Of a stretch of 64,000 nt of DNA, positions 56,029 through 64,000 are shown in pieces. Within the stretch, counting starts at the first letter, position 1; every line of letters starts with the position of its first letter. The notes under the pieces are model-generated. The model had not been told where the DNA came from, did not search any database, and worked only from the letters and a program-made list of their open reading frames with translations. Source of the stretch: Cytobacillus praedii (GTDB taxonomy: Bacteria; Bacillota; Bacilli; Bacillales; Cytobacillaceae); NCBI RefSeq assembly GCF_001439605.1, contig NZ_LMBX01000006.1, positions 121,715-185,714 of the forward strand, in the 5' to 3' direction. The position numbers and the translations under genes are program-made.

Positions 56029-57114
56029 CTAATTTATTCTTTTTTTATCCTTGCCTCTAATAATAATAGTATATGGCTCTCCAGCAATCTTTTTTTGAAT
56101 TTCCTCAGAATTTAGAAACTCATAGATGGTATCTTCTATTATACGAACCTTTTCATCCGCATCTTTATCGGTATAATTTATTGATGTTTTAATAATGATT
56201 TGAAGAGGTGCTGGATGAAAGGAATAAGCAAATCCAGTTACCTTGTATTCTTTTTTTGCCGTTAATCCTTCAATAATCACAGGGAATATTTCGTTCCATT
56301 TGGCTTCTTTTTCTCTTTGGGAAAGATCTATTTTATTTATCTTAATCGAGAATGAATCGATTTTTTTTGCCCTTAAACTTTCATTGATTGTTTCCTTTAT
56401 GTCTTCTATCCTCTTTTCGGTATCAGGGATATCAATATGGACAATCACTTTGTCTGAGTTGGGTGCAGGGTAGGAGTACCCGTGAGAAAGCACATTAAAT
56501 TTCAATTCAAGCAAATGGTTATAACTTTCTTCCAATGCATTGGATATTACCTGATCACGCGCTGAAATCGGTTCTGGAACTTGATCAATCTGTCTTTCTA
56601 CTTCAATTTTATACCCATCAAATTCCTTGGCTTTCAAAATATTAGCTGCAATTTCCTCTACCTCATCACGAACATCATGAAAATACGCTTCGGAACCCTC
56701 TATCGATATGAAGATATGTCTGGCATTCCCGCCAAGTCCGGAAATACGATACCCTTTTTCCTCTAGTTCCCTCCATAACGTCTGATTGATTGACTCGGAA
56801 TGAAAGATCTTATTCAAATAGGGGATTTTTGATGCTACCTCTGCCATTGCAGGAGAAATAATGGCGGAACCAATAAATAAACTAAATAATAGTACTAACG
56901 CCATTCCGGAATAGATTACCCTTTGGATTATACGTCCTTTTCCTATACGGGTTGAGCGAATCTGGTTTTTGCCCTTCTCATCAACTCCCAATGCCTCAAT
57001 ATCATCTAGTATTCTTTTTTTCAAATGCTGTTTTTGTTTTGTTTTCCACATCAGGTCGGAATTCATCTTCTCTAAAGAATCATCTAAATCAATATCCTCA
57101 AACCGTTTTTTCAC
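56029..57114 (-). CDS. DUF4030 protein, probable anti-sigma factor
   Basis: 361 residues: a cytoplasmic N-terminal segment (about 1-65), one membrane helix (about 66-88), and a long external domain with repeated beta-alpha units (DUF4030; VIVHIDIPDTEKRIEDIKET, LQIIIKTSINYTDKDADEKV). It overlaps the ECF sigma factor gene by 17 bases, the usual order of a sigma/anti-sigma pair. The external domain may sense an envelope signal. Role as anti-sigma is inferred from context and topology. Confidence 0.75.
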   Translation of the reverse strand: MKKRFEDIDLDDSLEKMNSDLMWKTKQKQHLKKRILDDIEALGVDEKGKNQIRSTRIGKGRIIQRVIYSGMALVLLFSLFIGSAIISPAMAEVASKIPYLNKIFHSESINQTLWRELEEKGYRISGLGGNARHIFISIEGSEAYFHDVRDEVEEIAANILKAKEFDGYKIEVERQIDQVPEPISARDQVISNALEESYNHLLELKFNVLSHGYSYPAPNSDKVIVHIDIPDTEKRIEDIKETINESLRAKKIDSFSIKINKIDLSQREKEAKWNEIFPVIIEGLTAKKEYKVTGFAYSFHPAPLQIIIKTSINYTDKDADEKVRIIEDTIYEFLNSEEIQKKIAGEPYTIIIRGKDKKRIN

Positions 57115-57625
57115 CCCAATATCCCTCCTTTATCAATTGTTTTTTTAGTACGGGAATTGCTCTGAAAAGCATCGATTTCACTTTACTCTCAGACCAACTT
57201 AATATCTTCGCTGTATCCTCAATGGAAAAACCTTTGATTTTTCTTAAAATAATTACCTTCCTATATGTATCTTTCAGTTCTCCTAATGCTTTATAAAGCT
57301 CATAGGACTCTTCCTTTATTTGAATAATTTCTTCAGGCAATGGATGAATGTCTTTTTGGAATTGAAATATTTCTTTAAAGAAAAGGCTAGGTTTCTGCTT
57401 TCTTAAAAAGTCAACTGTTACATTATGAGCGATGCTAAATAGCCATGTTTTTTCACTAGAATGATTTTTAAATGAATCATAATATAAGTACGCTTTGACA
57501 AAAGTATCCTGGGTTAAATCCTCAGCCTGTTGATAATCATTAACCATCAGTAAAATAAAGCTTAATATCGATTTACTATGCTCATCATACCACTTTGCAA
57601 TTTCTTCTTTTTTGTACTCCGGCAA
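57098..57625 (-). CDS. ECF RNA polymerase sigma factor
   Basis: TTG 57625 is the best start because GGCGGGGTGG lies about five bases before. 175 residues. Sigma region 2: NDYQQAEDLTQDTFVKAYLY and WLFSIAHNVTVDFLRK. Sigma region 4: LGELKDTYRKVIILRKIKGF, SIEDTAKILSWSESKVKSML. It directs RNA polymerase to promoters of an extracytoplasmic stress regulon; its own promoter motif could not be recognised. Confidence 0.9.
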   Translation of the reverse strand: MPEYKKEEIAKWYDEHSKSILSFILLMVNDYQQAEDLTQDTFVKAYLYYDSFKNHSSEKTWLFSIAHNVTVDFLRKQKPSLFFKEIFQFQKDIHPLPEEIIQIKEESYELYKALGELKDTYRKVIILRKIKGFSIEDTAKILSWSESKVKSMLFRAIPVLKKQLIKEGYWGEKTV

Positions 57626-57785
57626 ATTTCCACCCCGCCTTTTCTTGTTGTTCAATACTTAGACGTATCAGTAAAATAAAAGTTGTGTTATTAAACAAAA
57701 AAACTGTCCAATGACAGCTGAGTTATAGATAATTTAATATTAAATGTTTTAGCAAACATTGTAGTTTTTATATAAATTTCCAGAT

Positions 57786-57862
57786 GTTGATTTCCGCGCC
57801 AGAATGGCAGCGACCCGGATGTAGACTGTGAGCCTCCTCGTTGCTCACGCTCCTGCGGGGCA
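57786..57862 (-). repeat. Partial copy of GC-rich palindromic repeat
   Basis: GTTGATTTCCGCGCC ... GAGCCTCCTCG ... GCTCCTGCGGGGC on plus; inverted and shortened relative to the copy at 60904-61032. Much richer in GC than the genome around it. Confidence 0.7.
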
Positions 57863-57995
57863 TTTAACTTACAAATTTTATTCAAACTCTAGCCCTTGTT
57901 AACACAAGACGTAAGCAAAGTGAGTAAATTAGAATAGATAACGATAGGAAACCAATAAATTGTTTGCAGTCAATTTGCGAGAAAAAGGAACTATT

Positions 57996-58031
57996 AAAAA
58001 ACGACTTTGTCATTCGTACAAAGTCGTTTTT
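57996..58031. terminator. Bidirectional terminator
   Basis: AAAAACGACTTTGT / ACAAAGTCGTTTTT, 14-bp stem and 7-nt loop; ends the minus-strand VOC gene. Confidence 0.85.
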
Positions 58032-58049
58032 CTACTATTATCGTATGTA

Positions 58050-58472
58050 CTAACCTTGACGTCCTTCAGTGTAAATTTGGAAGGTTACACCGAATTTATC
58101 TTTAATCACTCCGTAAGCAGGACTAAAACCCATATCTGATAGTGGCATTTCAACTTGTCCGCCATCCTGTAAGGCTTCAAAAATTTGGCGAGCTTTGTCT
58201 GCATTGTCAAACGTGATACAAATGGTCACCAAATTTCCTTCTTGAGCTGGTTGACCTGGGAATGTATCTGAAAACATAATTACTGACTCTCCAACCCTTA
58301 TCGTAGCGTGTGAAACAAGGTCTTTTGCATCCTCAGGGAAAGGAAAATCTGGGGTAGTTGGCATTTCACCAAATGTAATAACTCCTAAATTTTCTGCATG
58401 AAATACTTTTTCGTAAAATCTAATTGCTTCTCTTGCATTTCCGTTCAACTGTAAATAAGGAATAAATTGCAT
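58050..58472 (-). CDS. PhnB/YjdN-type VOC protein
   Basis: ATG 58472 follows GAGGAGTTGG; the frame is open further but without support. 140 residues. FIPYLQLNGNAREAIRFYEK is the PhnB-family start; FGEMPTTPDFPFPEDAKDLV, VMFSDTFPGQ and DKFGVTFQIY follow. Glyoxalase-like fold with unknown substrate, commonly found in Bacillus genomes. Confidence 0.85.
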   Translation of the reverse strand: MQFIPYLQLNGNAREAIRFYEKVFHAENLGVITFGEMPTTPDFPFPEDAKDLVSHATIRVGESVIMFSDTFPGQPAQEGNLVTICITFDNADKARQIFEALQDGGQVEMPLSDMGFSPAYGVIKDKFGVTFQIYTEGRQG

Positions 58473-58568
58473 TTTTTCCAACTCCTCTGATTTTATCATG
58501 ATTATGTACTCCAAATATTATTATAACCAACAAGATCATGATTCACATTTAAATTCTGATAATTATAA

Positions 58569-59003
58569 TCATTCTACACAATCGTCGTTCGGATAAAGTT
58601 TCTGATATGTTTCTACTGTATGTATAATTAATTCCTTTAAAACATTGGTATCGATATCAGCTAATTTATTTACATAAATACATGCCTTACTCTTTGTGTG
58701 TTTACCAAAGCTTTCTAATAACTTTTCTCTTTCCTTACTTTCATAGGCCAAATAAAGACTAATTTTCGCCTTTCTTGGTGAAAAACCCACTAAAGGTGCA
58801 TCTCCTTCATGTCCTGATTCATACTTATAGTGATAGCTGCCAAAGCCTATAATACTAGGACCCCACATTTTTGCGTCGTAACCAGTTACCTCTTCAAAGA
58901 TTTCTACTAACCGATAAGCATCTGCCTTCTTCTTCTCATTTTCCACACTTTCAATAAATTCAAATACACTATTGTCGGTTTCTTTCATCTTCGGTTCATA
59001 CAT
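58569..59003 (-). CDS. DUF1801 protein
   Basis: 144 residues. FIESVENEKKKADAYRLVEI and MWGPSIIGFGSYHYKYESGH are typical of DUF1801 (YdhG-like fold); LVGFSPRKAKISLYL follows. No known enzymatic function. ATG after GGAGAGCTC. Confidence 0.82.
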   Translation of the reverse strand: MYEPKMKETDNSVFEFIESVENEKKKADAYRLVEIFEEVTGYDAKMWGPSIIGFGSYHYKYESGHEGDAPLVGFSPRKAKISLYLAYESKEREKLLESFGKHTKSKACIYVNKLADIDTNVLKELIIHTVETYQKLYPNDDCVE

Positions 59004-59953
59004 ATATGAGCTCTCCTATTCTCTAAGTAAATACTTATTTACATTATTTTCATTATTATTACATTCTAAAACGCCAGTCCCATTTCCTGCAAAATCTTAG
59101 AACCAACTCTTCGTATATAATGAAAAAAATATCTTATTGGATGATTGCAATATATGAAGAGGCTTGAATCTTAGCCAATACACACTCATTATAAATTAAA
59201 CTAACATGTAATCTCTTTTGTGGTGTTTTTCCCTTTTCCATTAACCAATTTGTTAAACTTACATATAATGTTTGACCTGTTTCATCAATAAACCTTTCCA
59301 TTGCAAATCGACATACAAAACTAGCCCACCAAACTTGTAAGGCTTTATAAACTTCATTAGAGCTTGTAAAATTATCCGTGCCCTCGGCTTATTTTTGTGG
59401 TTGTTGCCCCAACTTGTAAAACTATAAATTATTTTTAAAGTTTTTTATTTATGTAGCACTTATTTAAATTTATTATAAAGATACTCGAAATGTTTGCTAA
59501 CCTGACTGTTACTTCAATAAAGTTCAACAAAAATGAGCGTTAATCCTTCTTAACGTTAATTAGGATATAATAAAAAAATGCCCAGTCCCCCATATGTCAA
59601 GGGTTTAGACATTTATATAACCAAGATTATTTAAAGCGTTAATTTGTATATTATGCCTTATTAAAATTAATTTCTTATTAAATTAATGCGCCGATTGTTA
59701 AATATCGATTCTATAGAATAATATCGTTGTACTGTGCAGCTGGAAAGTTGTTCTTCCTAAAGATAAGTGCCCTACAGATCAATCAGAGATAGTGGGTTAA
59801 TCCTTTACATCTTCCTTGCATGTTTCACTAACTAGTTGCTATAACACATTGTTTTCTTTATTTTTCGGTCCAAGCCTATTACAATTTTCATATTGAGGCT
59901 TTGAATTTTTTAAATATTTCGCATTAAACCCTAATAAATTTTTCAAAGGTAGC
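59004..59953. other. Long spacer with one coding remnant
   Basis: On minus, 59134 to about 59397 is open without a start codon and reads FTSSNEVYKALQVWWASFVC then RFAMERFIDETGQTLYVSLT and LHVSLIYNECVLAKIQASSY. It is protein-like but I cannot assign it; presumably the 3' part of a lost gene. The rest shows no gene. Confidence 0.45.
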
Positions 59954-60622
59954 CTAATTATTATGTCGTTTGTTAACCTCAATCGTAATGAACTCTGGCA
60001 AATAGCTGGGAGTACATCCTTTTGCTACTATTTCATCTTTGTAAAGACCCGTTTTCTCACCAAGTTTAATACAACGTGCACGATACTTTTCATCATAAAC
60101 GCCTATCCAGCCTACTGTGAAATTCATAGCCCATTGAACTTCCGGTTCTTCCTGCGTAATATTAGCTTCTATTGCAGATAGTAAGTCTGCGGTATTATCA
60201 GGCGGTGTTTGTCCAGTCCACCTCAATCGTGCTTGGTAATACCAGAAAGCTCGCCTTTGCAGAGCATAAGGACTATGTTCCCATGACTCCATAAATGCAA
60301 TTGTCTTCTTGTCTTTTGTGAGCTGATTAGCCATTAACCAATCCATTAAGTTATTTCGCTCATTAAAAGTGTGTGACTGCATATCCTTATCAAGCTCATT
60401 TAGCACATCTTGTGAGAGAAGTTTTTTGTCCATAATTAAGATTGCTAATAGTCTGTGCAAATACTCTTCGGTTGTCCATAGTTCCATAGCTAGTTCGTGA
60501 TCTTTTTTAATTTCCTTCGCAATTTTTCGTAAGTCGCCTAGCTTAGTTTTACTATTGATCTGAGATAGAATGTTTTCTGCTTTTAAAGAGCGTTTTATTT
60601 CTGTACCTTTATTTTCATTCAT
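59954..60622 (-). CDS. DNA alkylation repair (AlkD-like) protein
   Basis: ATG 60622 follows AAGGAGTTG; an earlier in-frame ATG lacks support. 222 residues of HEAT-like helices as in the AlkC/AlkD glycosylases: LGDLRKIAKEIKKDHELAME, ERNNLMDWLMANQL, MESWEHSPYALQRRAFWYYQ. AlkD removes N3- and N7-alkylated bases. Whether this member is active is not certain. Confidence 0.8.
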   Translation of the reverse strand: MNENKGTEIKRSLKAENILSQINSKTKLGDLRKIAKEIKKDHELAMELWTTEEYLHRLLAILIMDKKLLSQDVLNELDKDMQSHTFNERNNLMDWLMANQLTKDKKTIAFMESWEHSPYALQRRAFWYYQARLRWTGQTPPDNTADLLSAIEANITQEEPEVQWAMNFTVGWIGVYDEKYRARCIKLGEKTGLYKDEIVAKGCTPSYLPEFITIEVNKRHNN

Positions 60623-60903
60623 TTTATACAACTCCTTAATTAAAGCTTTCTCCATCTATAATAGAAAAGCAACCATCTTTAATATAATAATAACATTTAC
60701 TTCCTTTTAATTGGTTTCGAAAAAAAGCATACCTTTTTAAAGAAACCCCCGTTAATGCAAGAAGAACAGAGCTTCTATTAGCCAGCCTACCAAACGTGAA
60801 AAATCTGTTTAATTGTTATTCGGCATGGCTGCGGTTTTATTTAATGGCTGTTTTCTAAAAGATTGTTGTTTTTAAAGAGATTTTCCGATTACCAAAAAGA
60901 CTA
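60623..60903. other. Gene-free spacer
   Basis: No gene or hairpin of note; it leads into the GC-rich repeat. Confidence 0.3.
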
Positions 60904-61032
60904 GTTGATTGGAGCGGAAGGTGCGAGACTCCTGCGGGAGGAGCGGAACAGGTGAGACCCCACAGGAGCGTTAGTGACGATGAGGCTCAACGCCCACCCC
61001 GCGGAAAGCGAGCATCCTGGAGCGTAAATCAA
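60904..61032 (+). repeat. GC-rich palindromic dispersed repeat (full copy)
   Basis: Starts GTTGATTGGAGCGGAAGGTG and ends CCTGGAGCGTAAATCAAC, so the two ends pair as inverted repeats (GTTGATT...GAGCG / GAGCG...AATCAAC). The centre has CTCCTGCGGGAG and further GC palindromes. About 130 bp, non-coding. Similar sequences are frequent between genes in Bacillaceae. Confidence 0.8.
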
Positions 61033-61077
61033 CTTCTACCCAATTATGTTAAAAGCAGTAAAGGTTGCGAAAAGAGC

Positions 61078-61377
61078 CTATTTAATAAACAATGTCGCGT
61101 AGAAATGGCATAACACCCCACATGACAAACAAAGCGATGGTGAGTATAAGATGGTTCCTGCTATTGGTAGAATCCATTTTTGCTTCTTGTATTGGATCCA
61201 GTAATTAACTGCCCACATGACGAGCAGAAAACCAATAAGACCGAATTTAAATATGTCAGAAATGGGGTCTTGGGCTGGGCTAATATTTACCACAGAGAAA
61301 AACGCGAGAAAACCGATAGCTCCCAATAGGATTAAATTGACAACATGCACGACAATATTATAAGTATGGTTATTCAT
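61078..61377 (-). pseudogene. Small membrane protein with probable 3' frameshift
   Basis: The open frame gives 99 residues with helices up to WILPIAGTIL, then a non-membrane tail (YSPSLCLSCGVLCHFY). In another frame the same DNA reads LTIALFVMWGVMPFLRDIVY and stops, a better last helix. One base appears lost near 61155. Family not recognised. Confidence 0.5.
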
Positions 61378-61782
61378 TTAATCTCCACCCCGATCATTTA
61401 TAGTTCACAATCTCAATTTATTAACAACATTTTATCAAACTTTTATATAAATTATCGTTCTTTCCTATAGAGAATCAGACGATATTTCAAAGCCAGATGA
61501 TAAAACAACGAACATAACATTAGTTAAGGACCCTCATTATCCACTCCTCTCTCATCTGAATTAAACAAACCATGCTTCTTCAACTAATCTGCACCGTTAG
61601 CTTAAGTACATTTTTACAAAGTCACCAAATAATCATCATATTTATTGCACTGTTTTCGCCTTCGGGTATTTCTGTTAACTTTTGAACTTCCTCTGGACCT
61701 ATACCTAAATAATTTCCTACCTCTGACTTTGTTAGAAACCGCTGTTAGAAATTGAGGGGTTAAAAGTTTTAATGACTTAAAT
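61378..61782. other. Spacer with a small remnant
   Basis: On minus, 61745 to 61622 reads FLTKSEVGNYLGIGPEEVQK then LTEIPEGENSAINMMII, a protein-like stretch (MerR/excisionase-like) with no start. An overlapping basic frame at 61614-61802 is judged spurious. Confidence 0.35.
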
Positions 61783-62310
61783 CTATATTTCCATGGTTGC
61801 ATTATCGTTTAGCAATTTTTGCTGACTATACATTTTTTCAAAAATAATTCCTGTTAAATAGTAAAACGCGAGAGCAAAACAAATATGAATAAGTGTGAAT
61901 TTAAGACCAAAAGATGTGAATTCATACAACAGAACTGGCAATTTCACTGTCGACCAAGCACCTAAGAAAAATACTATATAGCGTACGCTTGCTCCTTTTT
62001 TCAATAATAAAATTGCTATTGGAAAGGCTATATAAAGAGGACCTGCTGCTATCGTTGCTAATAATAAAGTGAAGAAGACTCCATATATACCTGATTTTTC
62101 ACCCATATAACGAATAAGTGTTTCTTTGGTTACCCATTGATCCAATAATCCGACTAGTATAAATATAGGAGGTAGCAGAAATAACATATCCAAAATACTT
62201 TTACCAGTTAACTGAACGGTTTTTATAGCAATAGCTTGATTCATAAATGCAATAAGAAGTAATCCTAATAATAAAATGAAAAAGAAACGATATCTTTTTA
62301 GCTTCATCAT
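61783..62310 (-). CDS. Permease subunit (COG0701/UPF0718-like), second half
   Basis: ATG 62310 (or the adjacent 62307) follows GGTGGTGATG; the long open frame upstream runs in the shadow of the first permease gene. 175 residues, about five helices (FFILLLGLLLIAF, MLFLLPPIFILVGLLDQWV, GPLYIAFPIAILLL). This half and the previous gene together make one permease of the UPF0718/YraQ type. In other species they are fused. The stop of the first overlaps the start of this by four bases. Confidence 0.75.
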   Translation of the reverse strand: MMKLKRYRFFFILLLGLLLIAFMNQAIAIKTVQLTGKSILDMLFLLPPIFILVGLLDQWVTKETLIRYMGEKSGIYGVFFTLLLATIAAGPLYIAFPIAILLLKKGASVRYIVFFLGAWSTVKLPVLLYEFTSFGLKFTLIHICFALAFYYLTGIIFEKMYSQQKLLNDNATMEI

Positions 62311-62789
62311 GTCATCACCACCCAAATAATCAATGCAAATAGAAGAGACATTATTATGGAAGAAATATTTCGAGCGTAAGCAAAACTTTTTCCAAATATC
62401 TTTTGTTCCATATTTAAAGTAACAAGGCCTACAGACATCAATGTCGACATTAATACGGCTACTTGTGGAAGGGCAGCTCCATTTTGAACTAATGTTTGTC
62501 CGAGAGGAAAGACTATAAAGCTTGGAATTAAAGCAATTGAACCAATAATTGTAGAGTAGATGATACCTAAGAAGCCAGAATTTTCGCCAATAATTGAAGA
62601 AATAAGGGACGGTGTCAATAAAGATAATGCTAGCCCAATAAATAGCATTATCGCTAATAAATCTGGTAAAACCTTTTGAAACATGTCCCATGATTTTAAT
62701 AATGCCGTTTTGGTTTTGTGTTTGTCTTTTATGAAGGAAATTCCCAAATATATAGAGGCTATCGTATAGAGAACCATTCCACTAATCAT
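62307..62789 (-). CDS. Permease subunit (COG0701/UPF0718-like), first half
   Basis: 160 residues with about five helices. The motif GFLGIIYSTIIGSIALIPSF, then FPLGQTLVQNGAALPQVAVL, is typical of the COG0701 permeases, some of which move thiosulfate, arsenicals or other small molecules. It overlaps the PadR gene by eight bases, so the operon PadR-permease-permease is tightly coupled and probably PadR-controlled. Confidence 0.8.
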   Translation of the reverse strand: MISGMVLYTIASIYLGISFIKDKHKTKTALLKSWDMFQKVLPDLLAIMLFIGLALSLLTPSLISSIIGENSGFLGIIYSTIIGSIALIPSFIVFPLGQTLVQNGAALPQVAVLMSTLMSVGLVTLNMEQKIFGKSFAYARNISSIIMSLLFALIIWVVMT

Positions 62790-63123
62790 TATTTTGATCC
62801 TTCCGTTCCTTATATTTTTCTTGGAAAAATGTTAAGTTTTTCATTTTTTCTTCAATGTCTATGTGAAATTCTTCTAATTTCTTTTTACCAATTGCAGTGA
62901 TTTTGTACATCCTTATCGGTTTGTCTCTACCAGATGTATCCACATATGATTTAACAGCTCCTTCTTCCTCTAATTTTTTTAGTGTGCGATATAATATGGC
63001 GCTATCAATTGGGTTGATGGGAAGCTCCTCCTCACATTTTTGTAGAAGTTTCCCCCCATAATTATCTCCCTCTGTTAAAAACAGCAAAAGAAATGCTCCT
63101 GTATGTCTCCCTGTATGTTTCAT
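62782..63123 (-). CDS. PadR family regulator
   Basis: 113 residues. Winged helix typical of PadR (FLLLFLTEGDNYGGKLLQKC, DSAILYRTLKKLEEEGAV, GRDKPIRMYKITAIGKKKLE) with a C-terminal dimer helix. ATG start after AGGGGTG. A nested palindrome just upstream is its presumed operator. The signal is unknown; CEEELPIN contains the single cysteine. Confidence 0.9.
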   Translation of the reverse strand: MKHTGRHTGAFLLLFLTEGDNYGGKLLQKCEEELPINPIDSAILYRTLKKLEEEGAVKSYVDTSGRDKPIRMYKITAIGKKKLEEFHIDIEEKMKNLTFFQEKYKERKDQNND

Positions 63124-63169
63124 AAAAAATACACCCCTTTAATTTTTTTAGTGAAATTTCAGATAAAAT

Positions 63170-63207
63170 ATTACTGTTGTTGACAGTTTACTGTCATTAA
63201 CAGTAAT
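63170..63207. promoter_or_regulatory. Nested palindromic operator of the PadR operon
   Basis: Outer arms ATTACTGTT (63170-63178) and AACAGTAAT (63199-63207); inner arms GACAG (63182-63186) and CTGTC (63191-63195) around TTTA. Every arm is perfect. It lies 47 bp upstream of the PadR start. Confidence 0.85.
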
Positions 63208-63611
63208 GTGTCAATATTTTTCTTTGTATTTAACAAAAAGAAATAATGTTGAGGATTATCTTTAAACTAGAGGAAAATATATGCAGTCTCTTTTTTGGCT
63301 GTATTCATCGTAACATAATCATGTGATGTCATTATCTGTTGTGAAAAGCTGGCTGACTCATTATTAGTCATCTGCTCTTTTCCATTCCAAGTGACAATTC
63401 TTAAATGGTATTTCATTCAATACAATCAAAAATTAGGAATGAGTCCGAGGGGGCAGTTCATCATTGGCGTTTTTTAATATCAAACGTTTATCGCTTACTT
63501 AAATTCCTTCTTTCACTAACCTGGCCCGATTGTTGAATAAAGCTAATGATACTAGTTCCCAAAACCTGCTGTGTTAAATAAAAAGGTTAAATAAAAAAAA
63601 CCTTCCGGTTG
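63208..63611. other. Spacer with repeat arm and insertion-sequence end
   Basis: No gene. GAGTCCGAGGGGGCAGTTCA (63442-63461) resembles, inverted, the terminal repeat at 63612. CTGGCCCGATTGTTGAATAA (63522-63541) is an arm of the dispersed repeat. Confidence 0.4.
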
Positions 63612-64000
63612 TGAACTGCCCCACGAAAATGAGACATTGAAAAAAACACCTATGCTACCTGGCTTATTTGATTGGAGCCAGGTAGTTTAATTTTGCCTGT
63701 ATTCGTTTTTCGTTATAGTAACACATATATTGATAACTTTTGCATAATCCTTTGTACTGTCTTACGATTTACCTTAATGCTATTACGCTGCTTTAGAAGA
63801 GCTTTAATTTTTCTATGTCCATAATAATATTTAGTTTCTTCGCAAAGATTGATAATAAGCATTTCTAACTTATTCGGCTCTCGATTAATGTATTTCTTTT
63901 TCCAACGATAAAATGTAGATTTCGGCACTTCTAGTACACCAAGAATATCAATTATTTTATACTCCTTCGATAATTCCTCCACCAATTCAATAACTACTTG
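63612..64000 (-). mobile_element. IS3-family element, internally deleted, cut by window edge
   Basis: The terminal repeat TGAACTGCCCCACGAAAATG (63612-63631) has the TGAACTG-CCCC form of IS150/IS3-group ends. Inside it lies the 3' end of the transposase (YYNEKRIQAKLNYLAPIK then stop at 63664) directly followed by its 5' part (63713 on). The catalytic DDE core is missing. Confidence 0.7.
63713..64000 (-). pseudogene. IS3-family transposase OrfB, N-terminal part
   Basis: The frame is open to the window edge (TTG at 63985 is not necessarily the start). The HTH_21-type start of OrfB is seen: VPKSTFYRWKKKYINREPNK, then CEETKYYYGHRKIKALLKQR and VNRKTVQRIMQKL. It breaks at IYVLL and stops. The retroviral-integrase-like core has been deleted. 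Confidence 0.8.

Noticed and set aside
57691..57885. A minus-strand 64-codon frame
   Set aside because: It lies within the GC-rich repeat and a low-complexity spacer, with no ribosome binding site.
61614..61802. A basic 62-codon minus-strand frame
   Set aside because: Its arginine-rich composition is an off-frame reading of another protein-like remnant, and it overlaps the permease end.
62311..62691. N-terminal extension of the second permease half
   Set aside because: It is an off-frame reading of the first permease half; a good ribosome binding site and the ATGA overlap set the start at 62310 or 62307.

Overview
The window is AT-rich and reads as the chromosome of a spore-forming Bacillaceae bacterium, in the broad Bacillus/Neobacillus/Cytobacillus range. 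The evidence is Bacillus-type gene families (EcsB, BdbCD, an AdhR/AdhA pair, a CotF-type coat protein, a ComP/ComA-like pair, a YbcC/NdhF-type Dab pump), AGGAGG-type ribosome binding sites with many TTG and GTG starts, and frequent U-tailed hairpins. I cannot name a species.

Layout. 0-12.5 kb holds a 5'-truncated TetR regulator, an orphan EcsB-like permease, an alpha/beta hydrolase, a CPBP protease followed by a ComP/ComA-like two-component pair, an OmpR/histidine-kinase pair and a large membrane-anchored hydrolase. 12.5-18 kb is a metal/thiol block. A CadC repressor sits beside copC-copD-bdbD-bdbC, a flavin monooxygenase and a YtkA/FixH-like lipoprotein, and four matching CadC-type boxes (TCAAA-N6-TTTGA) lie in the two divergent promoter regions. 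18-27.8 kb has a VOC protein, a DUF1259 protein, a decayed glycine-reductase-like gene, the dissolved-inorganic-carbon pump dabB-dabA with YbcF-like and DUF2294 partners, a decayed Mrr-like nuclease and a small membrane protein.

27.87-36.58 kb is the most notable segment. It is an arsenic island (arsN1, arsM, a cysteine-pair MarR regulator, two flavoproteins, a decayed ynfA, arsR, arsB, arsC and a 3'-altered arsD). It is bounded by arrays of an 18-bp motif, four on the left and two on the right, with matching termini and an apparent 5-bp target duplication (TTATT). This is the architecture of a Tn7-like or tni-like transposon, but no transposase lies between the ends. The genes would act on inorganic arsenic (ArsC reduces, ArsB exports, ArsR senses) and on organic arsenic (ArsM methylates, ArsN1 acetylates, flavoproteins probably oxidise).

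36.6-64 kb is accessory or housekeeping sequence, mostly on the minus strand. It has an M2/M3-type carboxypeptidase, DinB, a run of DUF genes (DUF1963, DUF2441, Nudix, DUF3885), a CotF-like coat protein, a TetR/membrane acyltransferase pair, adhR/adhA, a hexapeptide acetyltransferase, an ECF sigma/DUF4030 pair, an AlkD-like protein, and a PadR-permease-permease operon with a nested palindromic operator. An internally deleted IS3-family element lies at the right edge. Several genes are visibly broken (ynfA, Mrr, GrdB-like, MOSC, PaaI, a 99-aa membrane protein), and dispersed hairpin repeats sit between genes. I saw no rRNA, tRNA or CRISPR array.
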